From contig NZ_LT607751.1 in the NCBI RefSeq assembly GCF_900090305.1, forward strand, positions 2,356,001 to 2,420,000: a DNA stretch of 64,000 nt, read 5' to 3'. This document shows, piece after piece, positions 1 to 9,090 of the stretch. The translations under genes and the position numbers were made by a program. This DNA comes from Micromonospora siamensis. Lineage in GTDB: Bacteria > Actinomycetota > Actinomycetes > Mycobacteriales > Micromonosporaceae. Below the pieces are notes generated by a model. It saw nothing but the letters and a program-made list of their open reading frames with translations, was not told the origin of the DNA and ran no database searches. How positions within the stretch are numbered: position 1 is the stretch's first letter; each line of letters begins with the position of its first letter.

Positions 1-1
1 G

Positions 2-142
2 CTGCTCTCGGTGCGGTCGCTGGCCGCCGCCCAGCGGGTGGTCAACAAGGTCGCCCGGCAACTCGGCCGTCCCGACCTCGCGGTGGAGCCGCGGGCGACC
101 CGCGAGGCGGCCCTCTCCACGGCGGACCCGGCCACCCGCTGA
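2..142 (+). CDS. C-terminal end of an unidentified protein (partial)
   Basis: Only the last 46 codons are inside the window, ending in TGA at 140-142. The visible tail contains SLAAAQRVVNKVARQLGRP and ends ADPATR. Codon use is typical of the neighbours, so it is a real coding end, but too little is visible to name a family. It reads toward the Mrp operon, about 150 bp upstream of it. Confidence 0.5.
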   Translation: MLSVRSLAAAQRVVNKVARQLGRPDLAVEPRATREAALSTADPATR

Positions 143-295
143 CCCCGGCCGCCCGGGCGGTCAGGCCGCCCGCACCCGGCGAGTCGCCCGGCGAATCTCG
201 CGAAAACGGCCCGTGGCGGCCGGGAACTGACGTCTGATCGTTCCTGGCCGGGGCGTTTCCTCCCGGCGCCCCACCGGCCGACGGGGGAGGGACGG

Positions 296-3130
296 GTGCT
301 CGTACTGCTGCTCCTCCACCTCGTCGCGGCCCTGGTCGCGCCGCTGCTGGTGCACCGGTGGGGACCCCGGGCCTGCTATCCGCTGGCGCTGGCGCCGGCC
401 ACCGCGTTCGGCTGGGCGCTCACCCGCACCCCGGCGGTACGCGACGGCGGCGCGGTCGTCGAGACGTACGACTGGATCGCGCAGCTGCACCTCGACGTGG
501 CGCTGCGGATGACGACGCTCTCCTGGTTGATGACCCTGCTGGTCGGCGGGGTCGGCGCGCTGGTGCTGGTCTACTGCGGACGGTACTTCGAGCCGGGCTC
601 GGTCGGGCTGGCCCGGTTCGTGGCGGTGCTGGTGGCGTTCGCCGGGGCGATGCTCGGCCTGGTGCTCGCCGACGACCTGCTGCTGCTCTACGTCTTCTGG
701 GAGCTCACCACCGTCTTCTCGTACCTGCTGATCGGGCACAGCACGGAACGCCGGTCCAGCCGCTGGGCCGCCGCCCAGGCGTTGACCGTGACCACCCTCG
801 GCGGCCTGGCCATGCTGCTCGGCTTCCTGATCCTCGGCGCGCACGCCGGCAGCTACCGCTGGTCGGCGATCTCCGGCGCGCCCCTGCCGGGCGGCACCAC
901 GGTCGCGGTGGCGGTGCTGCTGATCCTCACCGGCGCGCTGGCCAAGTCGGCGATCGTGCCGTTCAACGCCTGGCTGCCGGTGGCCATGGCGGCGCCCACC
1001 CCGGTCAGCGCGTACCTGCACGCGGCGGCGATGGTGAAGGCGGGCGTCTACCTGATCGGGTTGCTCGGCCCGGTGCTCGCCGGCGTCGGCCCGTGGCGGC
1101 CCGTCCTGCTCACCCTCGGTCTGGTCACCATGCTCGCCGGCGGCTGGGCGGCGCTGCGCCAGTGCGACCTGAAGCTCCTGCTCGCGTACGGGACGGTCAG
1201 CCAGTTGGGCCTGCTCGCCGTGGTGATCGGCGCCGGCACCCCCGACGCGGCGCTCGCCGGGGTGGCGATGCTGCTGGCGCACGCGCTGTTCAAGGCCGCG
1301 CTCTTCCTCGTCGTCGGCATCATCGACCATGACGTCGGCACCCGCGACCTGCGGGAACTGTGCGGGGTGGGACGGCGGGCGCCGGTGCTGGCCACGGTGG
1401 CCGCGCTCGCCGCCGCCTCGATGGCCGGGGTGCCGCCGCTGATCGGCTTCGTGGCCAAGGAGGCGGTCCTCGCCGCGTCGACCGAGCGGCCGCTGCTGCT
1501 CGCCGGGCTGGTGGTCGGCTCCGCGCTCACCGTCGCCTACAGCGTCCGGTTCCTGTGGGGCGCGTTCGGCAGCCGGCCCGGGATCGCGCCGACCCAGGTG
1601 ACGCCGGCCCCGTTGGCGATGCTGCTGCCCCCGGCCCTGCTCGCCCTGGCCGGGTTGGCCGCCGGTCCGGCCGCCGCCGCACTGGACGGCCTGCTCCGCC
1701 CGTACGCGGAACTCTTCGGCGTCCCGCACGAGAAGCTGGCGCTCTGGCACGGCCTGACCCCGGCCCTCGGCCTGTCGGCCCTGGTCCTCGCGGGCGGCTT
1801 CGGCCTGCACGCGGTCCGCGGCCCGCTCGCCCCGGCGCTGGCCCGGCTGCGCTCACCGGTGGGCGGCAACCAGGGGTACGAGTGGGTCACCCACCGCTTC
1901 GACCGGCTGGCGATCGAGGTGACCAGCGTGACCCAGCGCGGCTCCCTGCCGCAGTACCTGGGGGTGATCCTGCTGACCCTGATCCTGGTGCCCGGCGGGG
2001 CGCTGTTCACCGCCCGGCCGTGGCGGTCCCGGATCGCCCTCTGGGACACCCCGTTGCAGCTGGTCGTCGGCCTGGTGATCACGGTGGCGGCGGTGCTGGC
2101 CGTCGGCGCCCGCCGCCGGCTCACCGCGATGCTGCTGGTCGGCGTGACCGGCTACGGCGCGGCGATGATGTTCGTGCTGTACGGCGCGCCGGACCTCGCG
2201 CTGACCCAGTTCCTGGTGGAGACCGCGACCATCGCGGTGTTCGTGCTGGTGCTGCGCCGGCTGCCGGAGCGCTTCTCGGCCCGGCCGCTGCGCCGCAGCC
2301 GCTGGGTACGCCGGCTGATCGGCGTCGGCGTGGGCGTGGTGCTGGCCGGGTTCGCGCTGGTGGCGGCCGACTCCCGGACGGCCGTGCCGATCTCCACCGC
2401 CTTCCCGGACCTGGCGGTGGCGCAGGGCTACGGCCGCAACGTGGTCAACGTGATCCTGGTCGACATCCGGGCCTGGGACACCATGGGGGAGATCTCGGTG
2501 CTGGTGGTGGCCGCGACCGGGGTGGCCAGCCTGATCTTCGAACGGTCCCGGACCGGGCCCCGGCCGCGCCGGGCCGAGCCGGTCGCGCCCCACCCGGACG
2601 ACCGGCCGGTCTGGCTGCGCGGTGGGGCGACCCTGCACGAGCGCCGCCGGTCGATCGTCTTCGAGGTGGTCACCCGGCTGATCTTCCACACGGTCGTGCT
2701 CTTCTCCCTGTTTCTGCTCTTCTCCGGTCACAACGCCCCCGGCGGTGGGTTCTCCGGCGGCCTGGTGGCGGGCCTCGCGCTGACCGTGCGCTACCTGGCC
2801 GGCGGCCGGTACGAGCTGGCCGAGGCGGCGCCGGTGAGCGCCGGCACGGTGCTCGGCGCCGGCCTGGCCGTCTCGGTGGGCAGCGGCGTGGTGGCCCTGC
2901 TGACCACCGGCACCGTGCTGGAGAGCACCAAGGTCGACCTGCCGCTGTCCTGGCTGGGCGGGCCCTATCTGGTGACGTCGCTCTTCTTCGACATCGGGGT
3001 CTACCTGATCGTGGTCGGCTTGGTGCTGGACATCCTGCGCAGTCTCGGCGCCGAGGTAGACCGGCACGTCGAGGCGGCCGGCAAGTCGGAGCGGGGGCTG
3101 GTGGTCGACCACGAGGGGGACCCGACGTGA
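296..3130 (+). CDS. mrpA: Mrp-type Na+/H+ antiporter, fused subunits A and B
   Basis: Main subunit of the multisubunit monovalent cation/proton antiporter in the cytoplasmic membrane. The 944-aa product is almost entirely hydrophobic. The first ~500 residues are the NuoL-like proton channel module, with the conserved WLPVAMAAPTPVSAYLHAA segment. An MrpA-specific C-terminal region follows. Residues ~775-925 form an MrpB domain (SGHNAPGGGFSGGLVAGLAL), which explains why no separate mrpB gene is present. GTG at 296 follows a GGGGAGGGA ribosome site. It opens a six-gene operon with 4-bp overlaps. The family exports Na+ or other cations in exchange for protons and supports pH and salt tolerance. 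Confidence 0.95.
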   Translation: MLVLLLLHLVAALVAPLLVHRWGPRACYPLALAPATAFGWALTRTPAVRDGGAVVETYDWIAQLHLDVALRMTTLSWLMTLLVGGVGALVLVYCGRYFEPGSVGLARFVAVLVAFAGAMLGLVLADDLLLLYVFWELTTVFSYLLIGHSTERRSSRWAAAQALTVTTLGGLAMLLGFLILGAHAGSYRWSAISGAPLPGGTTVAVAVLLILTGALAKSAIVPFNAWLPVAMAAPTPVSAYLHAAAMVKAGVYLIGLLGPVLAGVGPWRPVLLTLGLVTMLAGGWAALRQCDLKLLLAYGTVSQLGLLAVVIGAGTPDAALAGVAMLLAHALFKAALFLVVGIIDHDVGTRDLRELCGVGRRAPVLATVAALAAASMAGVPPLIGFVAKEAVLAASTERPLLLAGLVVGSALTVAYSVRFLWGAFGSRPGIAPTQVTPAPLAMLLPPALLALAGLAAGPAAAALDGLLRPYAELFGVPHEKLALWHGLTPALGLSALVLAGGFGLHAVRGPLAPALARLRSPVGGNQGYEWVTHRFDRLAIEVTSVTQRGSLPQYLGVILLTLILVPGGALFTARPWRSRIALWDTPLQLVVGLVITVAAVLAVGARRRLTAMLLVGVTGYGAAMMFVLYGAPDLALTQFLVETATIAVFVLVLRRLPERFSARPLRRSRWVRRLIGVGVGVVLAGFALVAADSRTAVPISTAFPDLAVAQGYGRNVVNVILVDIRAWDTMGEISVLVVAATGVASLIFERSRTGPRPRRAEPVAPHPDDRPVWLRGGATLHERRRSIVFEVVTRLIFHTVVLFSLFLLFSGHNAPGGGFSGGLVAGLALTVRYLAGGRYELAEAAPVSAGTVLGAGLAVSVGSGVVALLTTGTVLESTKVDLPLSWLGGPYLVTSLFFDIGVYLIVVGLVLDILRSLGAEVDRHVEAAGKSERGLVVDHEGDPT

Positions 3131-3606
3131 CGCGCAGCGGGGCCGGGCCGACGCTGGTGCTCGTGCTGGCCGTCGGCGTGCTCGCCGCCACCGGCGTGAC
3201 GCTGCTGCTGGAGCGCAGCCTGACCCGGATCCTGCTCGGGGTGATCCTGCTCGGCAACGGGGTGAACCTGCTCATCCTGCTGGCCGGCCGGTCCGGTGAG
3301 GCGCCGCTGGTGGACGGCGTCGACGGCGGCCGGATGAGCGACCCGCTGTCGCAGGCCATGGTGCTCACCGCCATCGTGATCACGTTCGGGCTGACCGCCT
3401 TCCTCGCCGCGGTCGCCTACCGCAGCTGGTACCTCACCGGCGACGACGAGGTGCAGGACGACCTGGAGGACCGGCAGGTCGTCCAGCTCGCCGAGCGCAA
3501 CGAGGTGGCCAACCGCGACCTCGGGGGCGAGGGCCCCGGCGACGACCCGGAGCAGGTGGACCCCGGCCCCGCCCGGCGCCGGCTCAGACGGGCGACCGAG
3601 CAGTGA
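3127..3606 (+). CDS. mrpC: Mrp antiporter subunit C
   Basis: A 159-aa NuoK-like small membrane subunit. Three membrane segments occupy the first ~100 residues, with the family core GVILLGNGVNLLILLAG and the SDPLSQAMVLTAIVITFG signature. The last ~55 residues are a charged cytoplasmic tail (DDEVQDDLEDRQVVQLAER), longer than in many homologues. The start GTG overlaps the mrpA stop by 4 bp, indicating translational coupling. It is expected to assemble with MrpA and MrpD. Confidence 0.93.
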   Translation: MTRSGAGPTLVLVLAVGVLAATGVTLLLERSLTRILLGVILLGNGVNLLILLAGRSGEAPLVDGVDGGRMSDPLSQAMVLTAIVITFGLTAFLAAVAYRSWYLTGDDEVQDDLEDRQVVQLAERNEVANRDLGGEGPGDDPEQVDPGPARRRLRRATEQ

Positions 3607-5114
3607 GCATGAGCGAGCTCGTCCCGCTGCCGGTGGTGGTGCCGTTGCTGGGCGCCGCGCTGACCCTGCTGCTCGACCGGTGGCCCCGGGTCCAGCGGAC
3701 GGTCAGCGTGGTCGCGCTCGGCACCAACCTGGTCGTCGCGCTGGTGCTGCTGACGTGGGCGTACCGGCACGGGCCGGTGGTGACGCAGGTGGGCGGCTGG
3801 CCGGCGCCGGTGGGCATCGTGCTGGTCGCCGACCAGTTGGCGGCGCTGATGCTGGTGGTCTCCTCGGCGGTCACCCTCTGCGTGCTGCTCTACTCCATCG
3901 GGCAGGGCCGCGGGGAGACCAGCGAGTCCGCGCCGGTGAGCATCTACCACCCCACCTACCTGGTGCTGACCGCCGGCATCACCAACGCGTTCCTCGCCGG
4001 GGACCTGTTCAACCTCTTCGTCGGCTTCGAGATCCTGCTCGCGGCGAGCTTCGTGCTGATCACCCTGGGCGGCACCGAGTCCCGGATCCGCACCGGCTCC
4101 ACGTACGTCGTGGTCAGCCTCCTGTCCTCGATGCTCTTCCTCACCGCGGTGGGCCTGGTGTACGCGGCCACCGGCACCCTCAACCTGGCCCAGCTCGCCA
4201 CCCGGCTCGACGCGCTGCCGCCCGCCGTACGCCTGGGGTTGCAGTTGATGCTGCTGCTGGCCTTCGGCGTCAAGGCGGCGGTCTTCCCGGTCTCCGCCTG
4301 GTTGCCGGACAGCTACCCGACGGCGCCGGCCCCGGTGACCGCGGTCTTCGCCGGCCTGCTCACCAAGGTCGGCGTGTACGCGATCATCCGGACCGAGACG
4401 CTGCTCTTCCCCGGCGGCGAGGTCGCCGGGCTGCTGATGGTGGTGGCCGGGCTGACCATGCTGGTCGGAGTGCTCGGCGCGGTGGCCCAGTCGGACCTGA
4501 AGCGGCTCTTCTCGTTCACCCTGGTCAGCCACATCGGCTACATGATCTTCGGGGTGGCGTTGAGCACCACCGCCGCGCTCTCCGGAGCGATCTTCTACGT
4601 GGTGCACCACATCACCATCCAGACCACCCTGTTCCTGGTCGCCGGCCTGGTCGAGGAGCGGGCCGGCAGCACCGACCTGCGCCGGCTCGGCGGCCTGGCC
4701 CGGGTCGCGCCGCTGCTGGCGGTGCTCTTCTTCGTGCCGGCCATGAACCTGGCCGGCATCCCACCCTTCTCCGGCTTCCTCGGCAAGCTGGGACTGCTCC
4801 AGGCCGGCGTGGCCGTCGGCGGCGGGCTCGCCTGGGTGCTGGTCGTCGCGGGTACGGTGACCAGCCTGCTCACCCTCTACGCCGCCTCCCGGGTGTGGAA
4901 CATCGCGTTCTGGCGGGCACCCCAGATCGCCACCGCCGAACCGGTGACCCGGCTGCCCAACCTGATGGTCGGCGCCACCGCCGCCCTGGTGGTGCTCGGC
5001 TTGACCCTGACCGTGGCCGCCGGGCCGCTGTTCCGGGTCACCGCGGACGCCGCCGCCGACCTGCGCCAACGCACCCCGTACGTGCGGGCCGTGCTGCCCG
5101 CGGGCACCCCGTGA
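3603..5114 (+). CDS. mrpD: Mrp antiporter subunit D
   Basis: A 503-aa NuoM/NuoN-like proton-translocating subunit with about 14 hydrophobic segments. Family landmarks are FGVKAAVFPVSAWLPDSYPT (conserved Lys and Pro of the channel helix), the following TAPAPVTAVFAGLLTKVGVY, and SDLKRLFSFTLVSHIGYM. The GTG at 3603 overlaps the mrpC stop. An ATG two codons later (3609) is the alternative start. It is paired with MrpA as the second channel module of the antiporter. Confidence 0.94.
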   Translation: MSMSELVPLPVVVPLLGAALTLLLDRWPRVQRTVSVVALGTNLVVALVLLTWAYRHGPVVTQVGGWPAPVGIVLVADQLAALMLVVSSAVTLCVLLYSIGQGRGETSESAPVSIYHPTYLVLTAGITNAFLAGDLFNLFVGFEILLAASFVLITLGGTESRIRTGSTYVVVSLLSSMLFLTAVGLVYAATGTLNLAQLATRLDALPPAVRLGLQLMLLLAFGVKAAVFPVSAWLPDSYPTAPAPVTAVFAGLLTKVGVYAIIRTETLLFPGGEVAGLLMVVAGLTMLVGVLGAVAQSDLKRLFSFTLVSHIGYMIFGVALSTTAALSGAIFYVVHHITIQTTLFLVAGLVEERAGSTDLRRLGGLARVAPLLAVLFFVPAMNLAGIPPFSGFLGKLGLLQAGVAVGGGLAWVLVVAGTVTSLLTLYAASRVWNIAFWRAPQIATAEPVTRLPNLMVGATAALVVLGLTLTVAAGPLFRVTADAAADLRQRTPYVRAVLPAGTP

Positions 5115-5668
5115 CCGCCGCCGGCCGGTCCGGCCGGTACGGGCGCCGCCGCGACCAGCTGGCCGCGCTCGGCTGGCTGGTGCTGGTGTGGAACCTGCTC
5201 TGGGGGAAGTTCTCGGTGGGCAACCTGGTGGGCGGGGTGCTGGTGGGCGGGGCGGTGCTGCTCTTCTTCCCGCTGCCGCCGGTCTCCTTCGCCGGCCGGC
5301 TGCGCCCCCGGGCGCTGCTGGTGCTGGCCGGGACGTTCGTCGTCGAACTGGTCAGCGCCAGCGCCCACGTCGCCGCCATCGCCGTCCGCCCCGGCTACCG
5401 GCCGCGCGGGGCGATCATCGGGGTCCGGCTGCGGGTACGCACCGACCTCAACCTGGCGCTCACCGCCGAACTGCTCTCACTGGTCCCCGGCACGCTGATC
5501 CTGGAGGTGGACCGGGACGCCGGGATCCTCTACGTCCACGTCCTCGACGTGCGCGGACCGGCCGACCTGACCGGCTCCCGGGACCGGGTCCTCGCCGTCG
5601 AGGAACGCATCGTCCGGGCGGTCGGCTCGGACGCCGAGCTGCGCCAACTCACCGGAGGCACCCCGTGA
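5111..5668 (+). CDS. mrpE: Mrp antiporter subunit E
   Basis: A 185-aa MrpE/MnhE family protein. After a basic N-terminus there are two or three membrane helices (residues ~15-85), then a soluble domain carrying the family core LTAELLSLVPGTLILEVD and DAGILYVHVLDV. The GTG start overlaps the mrpD stop by 4 bp. This subunit is needed for assembly of the Mrp complex in characterised systems; its direct transport role is unclear. Confidence 0.92.
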   Translation: MTAAGRSGRYGRRRDQLAALGWLVLVWNLLWGKFSVGNLVGGVLVGGAVLLFFPLPPVSFAGRLRPRALLVLAGTFVVELVSASAHVAAIAVRPGYRPRGAIIGVRLRVRTDLNLALTAELLSLVPGTLILEVDRDAGILYVHVLDVRGPADLTGSRDRVLAVEERIVRAVGSDAELRQLTGGTP

Positions 5669-5928
5669 CCGTCGTCCTGGCCGTCGTGCTGACCGTGCTG
5701 CTGTCGGTCACCGCCCTGCTCGCCCTGGCCCGCATCTACCGGGGGCCGTCGCTGCTGGACCGGGTGATCGCCGCCGACCTGCTGCTGGCCACCATGCTCG
5801 GCTCCGTCGGCGCGGAGGCCGCCGTGACCCGGCACGCCACCACCCTGCCGGTGCTGGTGGTGCTCTCGCTGCTGGGCTTCGTGGGGTCGGTGGCGCTGGT
5901 CCGCTTCGCCGCGAGGGAGGAAGCATGA
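5665..5928 (+). CDS. mrpF: Mrp antiporter subunit F
   Basis: An 87-aa three-helix membrane protein of the MrpF/PhaF family. The conserved RIYRGPSLLDRVIAADLL motif follows the first helix, with an acidic residue in the second helix region. GTG at 5665 overlaps the mrpE stop. Length and position (fifth of six) match the canonical mrp order with A and B merged. Confidence 0.92.
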   Translation: MTVVLAVVLTVLLSVTALLALARIYRGPSLLDRVIAADLLLATMLGSVGAEAAVTRHATTLPVLVVLSLLGFVGSVALVRFAAREEA

Positions 5929-6275
5929 GCGTCGTCCTCGACGCCCTCGGCGCGGTGGCGCTGGTGGCCGGCGCGCTGCTCAGCCTCGCCGCGGGGATCG
6001 GGGTGCTGCGCTTCCCCGACGTGCTGGACCGGATGCACGCCGCCACCAAACCGCAGGTGCTGGGCGTGCTGTTCCTCCTGCTCGGGCTGGCGCTGCGGCT
6101 GCGTACCCCGGCGGACCTGGGCATGATCGCGTTGGTCGGGATCTTCCAGCTGGCCACCGCGCCGGTGGCGGCCCAGATGATCGGCCGGGCGGCGTACCGG
6201 TCGGGGCGGGTCGACCGGGACCTGCTCGACGTCGACGAGCTGGCCGAGCACGAGCCACCCCGAGCGACCCGATAG
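5925..6275 (+). CDS. mrpG: Mrp antiporter subunit G
   Basis: A 116-aa MrpG/MnhG protein and last gene of the operon. It shows three hydrophobic segments and the conserved GVLRFPDVLDRMHAATK motif after helix one. ATG at 5925 overlaps the mrpF stop and is preceded by GAGGGAGGAAGC. The C-terminus is a charged cytoplasmic tail (residues ~90-116). No clear terminator hairpin follows before the next promoter region at about 6300. Confidence 0.92.
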   Translation: MSVVLDALGAVALVAGALLSLAAGIGVLRFPDVLDRMHAATKPQVLGVLFLLLGLALRLRTPADLGMIALVGIFQLATAPVAAQMIGRAAYRSGRVDRDLLDVDELAEHEPPRATR

Positions 6276-6301
6276 GGGACGGCGGGGCACTTTGTCCCAC
6301 C

Positions 6302-6333
6302 TTCAGCGGGCGTTCAGCGGACGCCGATAGAAT
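6302..6333 (+). promoter_or_regulatory. 11-bp direct repeats and -10 box before the CNNM operon
   Basis: TTCAGCGGGCG (6302-6312) is followed directly by TTCAGCGGACG (6313-6323), identical at 10 of 11 positions. A -10-like TAGAAT lies at 6328-6333. Back-to-back 11-bp GTTCA-type units resemble streptomycete PhoP boxes. Other response regulators also bind tandem 11-bp repeats, so the regulator is a guess. The predicted transcription start falls at about 6340. Confidence 0.5.
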
Positions 6334-6340
6334 TGCTGGC

Positions 6341-6442
6341 ATGATCGACTCCTCTGCCCCGGAGGGCAGCAGTAGCCAGCCGGGTCGTGCCCGGCGATTC
6401 CCCGCCCCGACGTCCCCGGGAGCCCTGAGCGTCCCGTGTTGA
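6341..6442 (+). CDS. possible leaderless upstream ORF (33 aa)
   Basis: ATG at 6341 lies 7 bp after a TAGAAT -10 box, the geometry of leaderless transcripts common in actinobacteria. The frame runs 33 codons, encodes a Ser/Pro/Arg-rich peptide ending SVPC, and stops at 6440-6442, overlapping the GTG (6436) of the next gene in another frame. The arrangement suggests a coupling or attenuation peptide. There is no homology evidence, and the ORF could be chance. Confidence 0.35.
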   Translation: MIDSSAPEGSSSQPGRARRFPAPTSPGALSVPC

Positions 6443-7788
6443 TCGTCGTCGGCCTCGTCCTCATCATCGTCCTCACCGCGGCCACGGGATACTTCGTGGC
6501 CCAGGAGTTCGGCTACGTCGCGGTGGACCGCGGCAAGCTCAAGCAGCTGGCCGACGGCGGTGACCAGAAGGCCGCCAAGGCCCTCGAGGTCACCGGCCGC
6601 CTCTCCTTCATGCTCTCCGGCGCCCAGCTCGGCATCACGGTGACCGCCCTGCTGGTCGGTTACGCCGCCGAGCCGTACCTCGGCGCCGGGCTGGCCGAGC
6701 TCTTCGACTCGGCCGGCGTCTCCACCGCGGTCAGCCTCACCCTGTCGGTGGCGCTGGCCCTGATCATCGCCACGGTCGTGCAGATGGTCCTCGGCGAGCT
6801 GGCCCCGAAGAACCTGGCCATCGCCCGCGCCGAGCCGCTCGCCCGGGCCCTGGCCGGCTCCACGCTGATGTACATGAAGATCGCCGGCCCGCTGATCACC
6901 CTCTTCGACCGGGCCGCCGTGCGGCTGCTCCGCCGGGTCGGCATCGAGCCGATCGAGGAGCTGCCCAGCGGGGCCACCCCGGAGGACCTGGAACAGATCA
7001 TCGCCGAGTCCCGCGAGGAGGGGCACCTCGACGCCGAGATGTCCGACCTGCTCGACCGGGGTCTCGACTTCCGGGAACTGACCGCCGGGGAGGCCATGGT
7101 GCCCCGGGTCGACGTGCACACCGTACGGGCGGAGGACCCGGTCAGCCGGGTGGTGGACCTGCTCGACACCGGCCACTCCCGCTTCCCGGTCCGCGGCACC
7201 GAAGGCGTCGACGACCTCGTCGGCGTGGTCGGCATCGCCGACGTGCTCGGCGTGCCGCCGGCGCAGCGGGCCACCACCGCCATCAGCGCAGTGGCCACGC
7301 CGCCGCTGCTGGTGCCGGAGACCCTGCCGCTGCCCACCGTCCTGGACCGGCTGCGCTCCGGGCACCGCCAGCTCGCCTGCGTCGTCGACGAGTACGGCGG
7401 CTTCGCCGGCGTGATCACGCTGGAGGACATCGCCGAGGAACTGGTCGGCCCGATCCGCGACGAGGACGACCCGCCCGAGCGTGCCCCCGCCCGCCAGGAC
7501 GACGGCTCCTGGGTGGTGCCCGCGCGCTGGCGGATCGACGAGGTGGCGGACAGCACCGGCATCGCGCTGCCCGAGGCCCCCGAGTACGACACCCTCTCCG
7601 GGCTGGTCATGCGGGAGCTGGGCCGGGTACCGGAGGTCGGCGACCGGCTGGAGATCGAGCTGGCCGCCGACGGTGACGAGGCCGGCAGGGCGCTGGTCGA
7701 GGTGCTCGCCGTGGACCGGCACGTGGCCGACTCCGTACGGCTGCGGACCACCGCCGGCGCCCGCCGCGGTGAGGAGGAGGCGGCATGA
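6436..7788 (+). CDS. CNNM/CorC (DUF21-CBS-HlyC) membrane protein 1
   Basis: A 450-aa member of the family often labelled hemolysin C, CorC or CNNM. An N-terminal DUF21 domain with about four membrane segments (residues ~1-180) carries SGAQLGITVTALLVGYAAEP and VLGELAPKN. A CBS pair follows (~200-345, with VPRVDVHTV and CVVDEYGGFAGVITLEDIAEE), then a CorC_HlyC C-terminal domain (~360-440, WVVPARWRIDEV). Characterised relatives are Mg2+ transporters or regulators, so divalent-cation export is the best inference. The start is taken as GTG at 6436; no strong ribosome site precedes it. It is coupled to the next paralogue by a 4-bp overlap. Confidence 0.88.
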   Translation: MLIVVGLVLIIVLTAATGYFVAQEFGYVAVDRGKLKQLADGGDQKAAKALEVTGRLSFMLSGAQLGITVTALLVGYAAEPYLGAGLAELFDSAGVSTAVSLTLSVALALIIATVVQMVLGELAPKNLAIARAEPLARALAGSTLMYMKIAGPLITLFDRAAVRLLRRVGIEPIEELPSGATPEDLEQIIAESREEGHLDAEMSDLLDRGLDFRELTAGEAMVPRVDVHTVRAEDPVSRVVDLLDTGHSRFPVRGTEGVDDLVGVVGIADVLGVPPAQRATTAISAVATPPLLVPETLPLPTVLDRLRSGHRQLACVVDEYGGFAGVITLEDIAEELVGPIRDEDDPPERAPARQDDGSWVVPARWRIDEVADSTGIALPEAPEYDTLSGLVMRELGRVPEVGDRLEIELAADGDEAGRALVEVLAVDRHVADSVRLRTTAGARRGEEEAA

Positions 7789-8849
7789 GCCCCGGTGTGG
7801 CACTGCTGGTCTCCGTCCTGCTGCTCGCCCTCAACGGCTTCTTCGTGGCCGCCGAGTTCGCCCTCGTCGCGTCCAAGCGCTACCGCCTGGAACAGGCGGC
7901 GGCCGGTGGCGGCCGGGCGGCGCGGGCCGCGCTGGACGGCGTACGCGAGCTGTCCCTGATGCTGGCCGGCGCGCAGCTCGGCATCACGCTCTGCACGCTG
8001 GGCCTGGGTGCGCTGGCCGAGCCGGCGATCGAACACCTGCTCAGCCCGGTGCTGCACGCGGTCGGGCTGCCCACCGCGGCCAGTCACGTGGTGGCGCTGG
8101 TGTTCGCGCTCGGCCTGGTGACCTTCCTGCACCTGGTGGTCGGCGAGATGGCCCCGAAGTCGTGGGCGATCACCGACGCGGAACGGTCGGCGACCCTGCT
8201 GGCGCTGCCCTTCCGGGCCTTCGCCCGGGTGGCCCGGCCGGTGCTGTCCGCGCTCAACGCCCTGGCCAACGGCATGCTGCGACTGGTCGGCGTGCAGCAG
8301 CAGGACCAGCTCGCCCAGGTGCACGGCCCGAGCGAGCTGCGCATCCTGCTGGAACAGTCCCGCGAGCACGGCCTGCTCGAGGCCGGGCAGCACCAGATGC
8401 TGACCAGCATGCTGGAGTTGCAGGGCACCACCGTCGCCCAGGTGATGGAGCCGTTCGACCGGATCGTCACGGTCGGCCGGCACGACCCGGCCGAACGGGT
8501 CGAGCAGGTGTCCCGGGACAGCGGCCGGTCCCGGCTCGCGGTCCTCGACCCCAGCGGCGAGGTCTGCGGCCTGGTGCACGTACGCGAGGCGGTCCGGGCG
8601 GTCACCACCGGCCGGGCGGCCACCGCGGGCGAGCTGATGTCCCCGTCGTTCACCCTCCCGGCGACCTCCTCGGTCACCGAGGCGGTGGCCGCGATGCGGG
8701 CCCGGCAGTCCCAGCTGGCGCTGGTCCGTAACGGCGGCGGCCCGACCCGTCCGATCGGGTTCGTCGCGCTGGAGGACCTGCTGGAGGAGGTCATCGGCGA
8801 GTTCGACGACGAGACCGACCCGGTGCCGCGCGGCCGACGCCTCCGCTGA
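7785..8849 (+). CDS. CNNM/CorC (DUF21-CBS) membrane protein 2
   Basis: A 354-aa paralogue of the preceding protein. It has a DUF21 membrane domain (residues ~1-185, LNGFFVAAEFALVASKRYR, AGAQLGITLCTLGLGALAEP, VVGEMAPKS) and a CBS pair (~200-335, ending GFVALEDLLEEVIGEFDDE). It lacks the C-terminal CorC_HlyC domain of its partner. ATG at 7785 overlaps the upstream stop by 4 bp. Such tandem pairs are common in actinobacteria and may work as a heteromer; that is inference. Confidence 0.88.
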   Translation: MSPGVALLVSVLLLALNGFFVAAEFALVASKRYRLEQAAAGGGRAARAALDGVRELSLMLAGAQLGITLCTLGLGALAEPAIEHLLSPVLHAVGLPTAASHVVALVFALGLVTFLHLVVGEMAPKSWAITDAERSATLLALPFRAFARVARPVLSALNALANGMLRLVGVQQQDQLAQVHGPSELRILLEQSREHGLLEAGQHQMLTSMLELQGTTVAQVMEPFDRIVTVGRHDPAERVEQVSRDSGRSRLAVLDPSGEVCGLVHVREAVRAVTTGRAATAGELMSPSFTLPATSSVTEAVAAMRARQSQLALVRNGGGPTRPIGFVALEDLLEEVIGEFDDETDPVPRGRRLR

Positions 8850-8880
8850 CCCGATCCGCGTCCGAACTGACCCGTACCGC

Positions 8881-8924
8881 CCGCCGCCTGCCGCACCGAT
8901 CACCCCGTGTGCGGCAGGCGGCGG
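8881..8924 (+). terminator. strong hairpin after the CNNM pair
   Basis: A perfect 16-bp inverted repeat: CCGCCGCCTGCCGCAC at 8881-8896 and its complement at 8909-8924, with a 12-nt loop. It starts 31 bp after the CNNM stop codon. There is no T-run, as usual for very GC-rich actinobacteria, so terminator function is inferred from position and stability. Confidence 0.6.
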
Positions 8925-9090
8925 TGTCGGTATGGTCCCGCCGGCGGTGGCTCTGCGACGGCCTGACCAGCCCGTCCGCCGGCAGGTCGGGCCGCCGCGT
9001 GAGGGCGGCGGGGCGGGTTCGGAACCGGCGCGGCCGGGAAAGCGGCCCGTCGACGACCGGACCGGGGCGACGGGGACGGGGGAGCGGCGG

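Noticed and set aside
161..1810. Long minus-strand open frame (549 codons) antisense to mrpA, and similar long frames antisense to other genes
   Set aside because: Arg/Gln/Gly/His-rich translations without motifs; they mirror the high-GC codon bias of real genes on the other strand.
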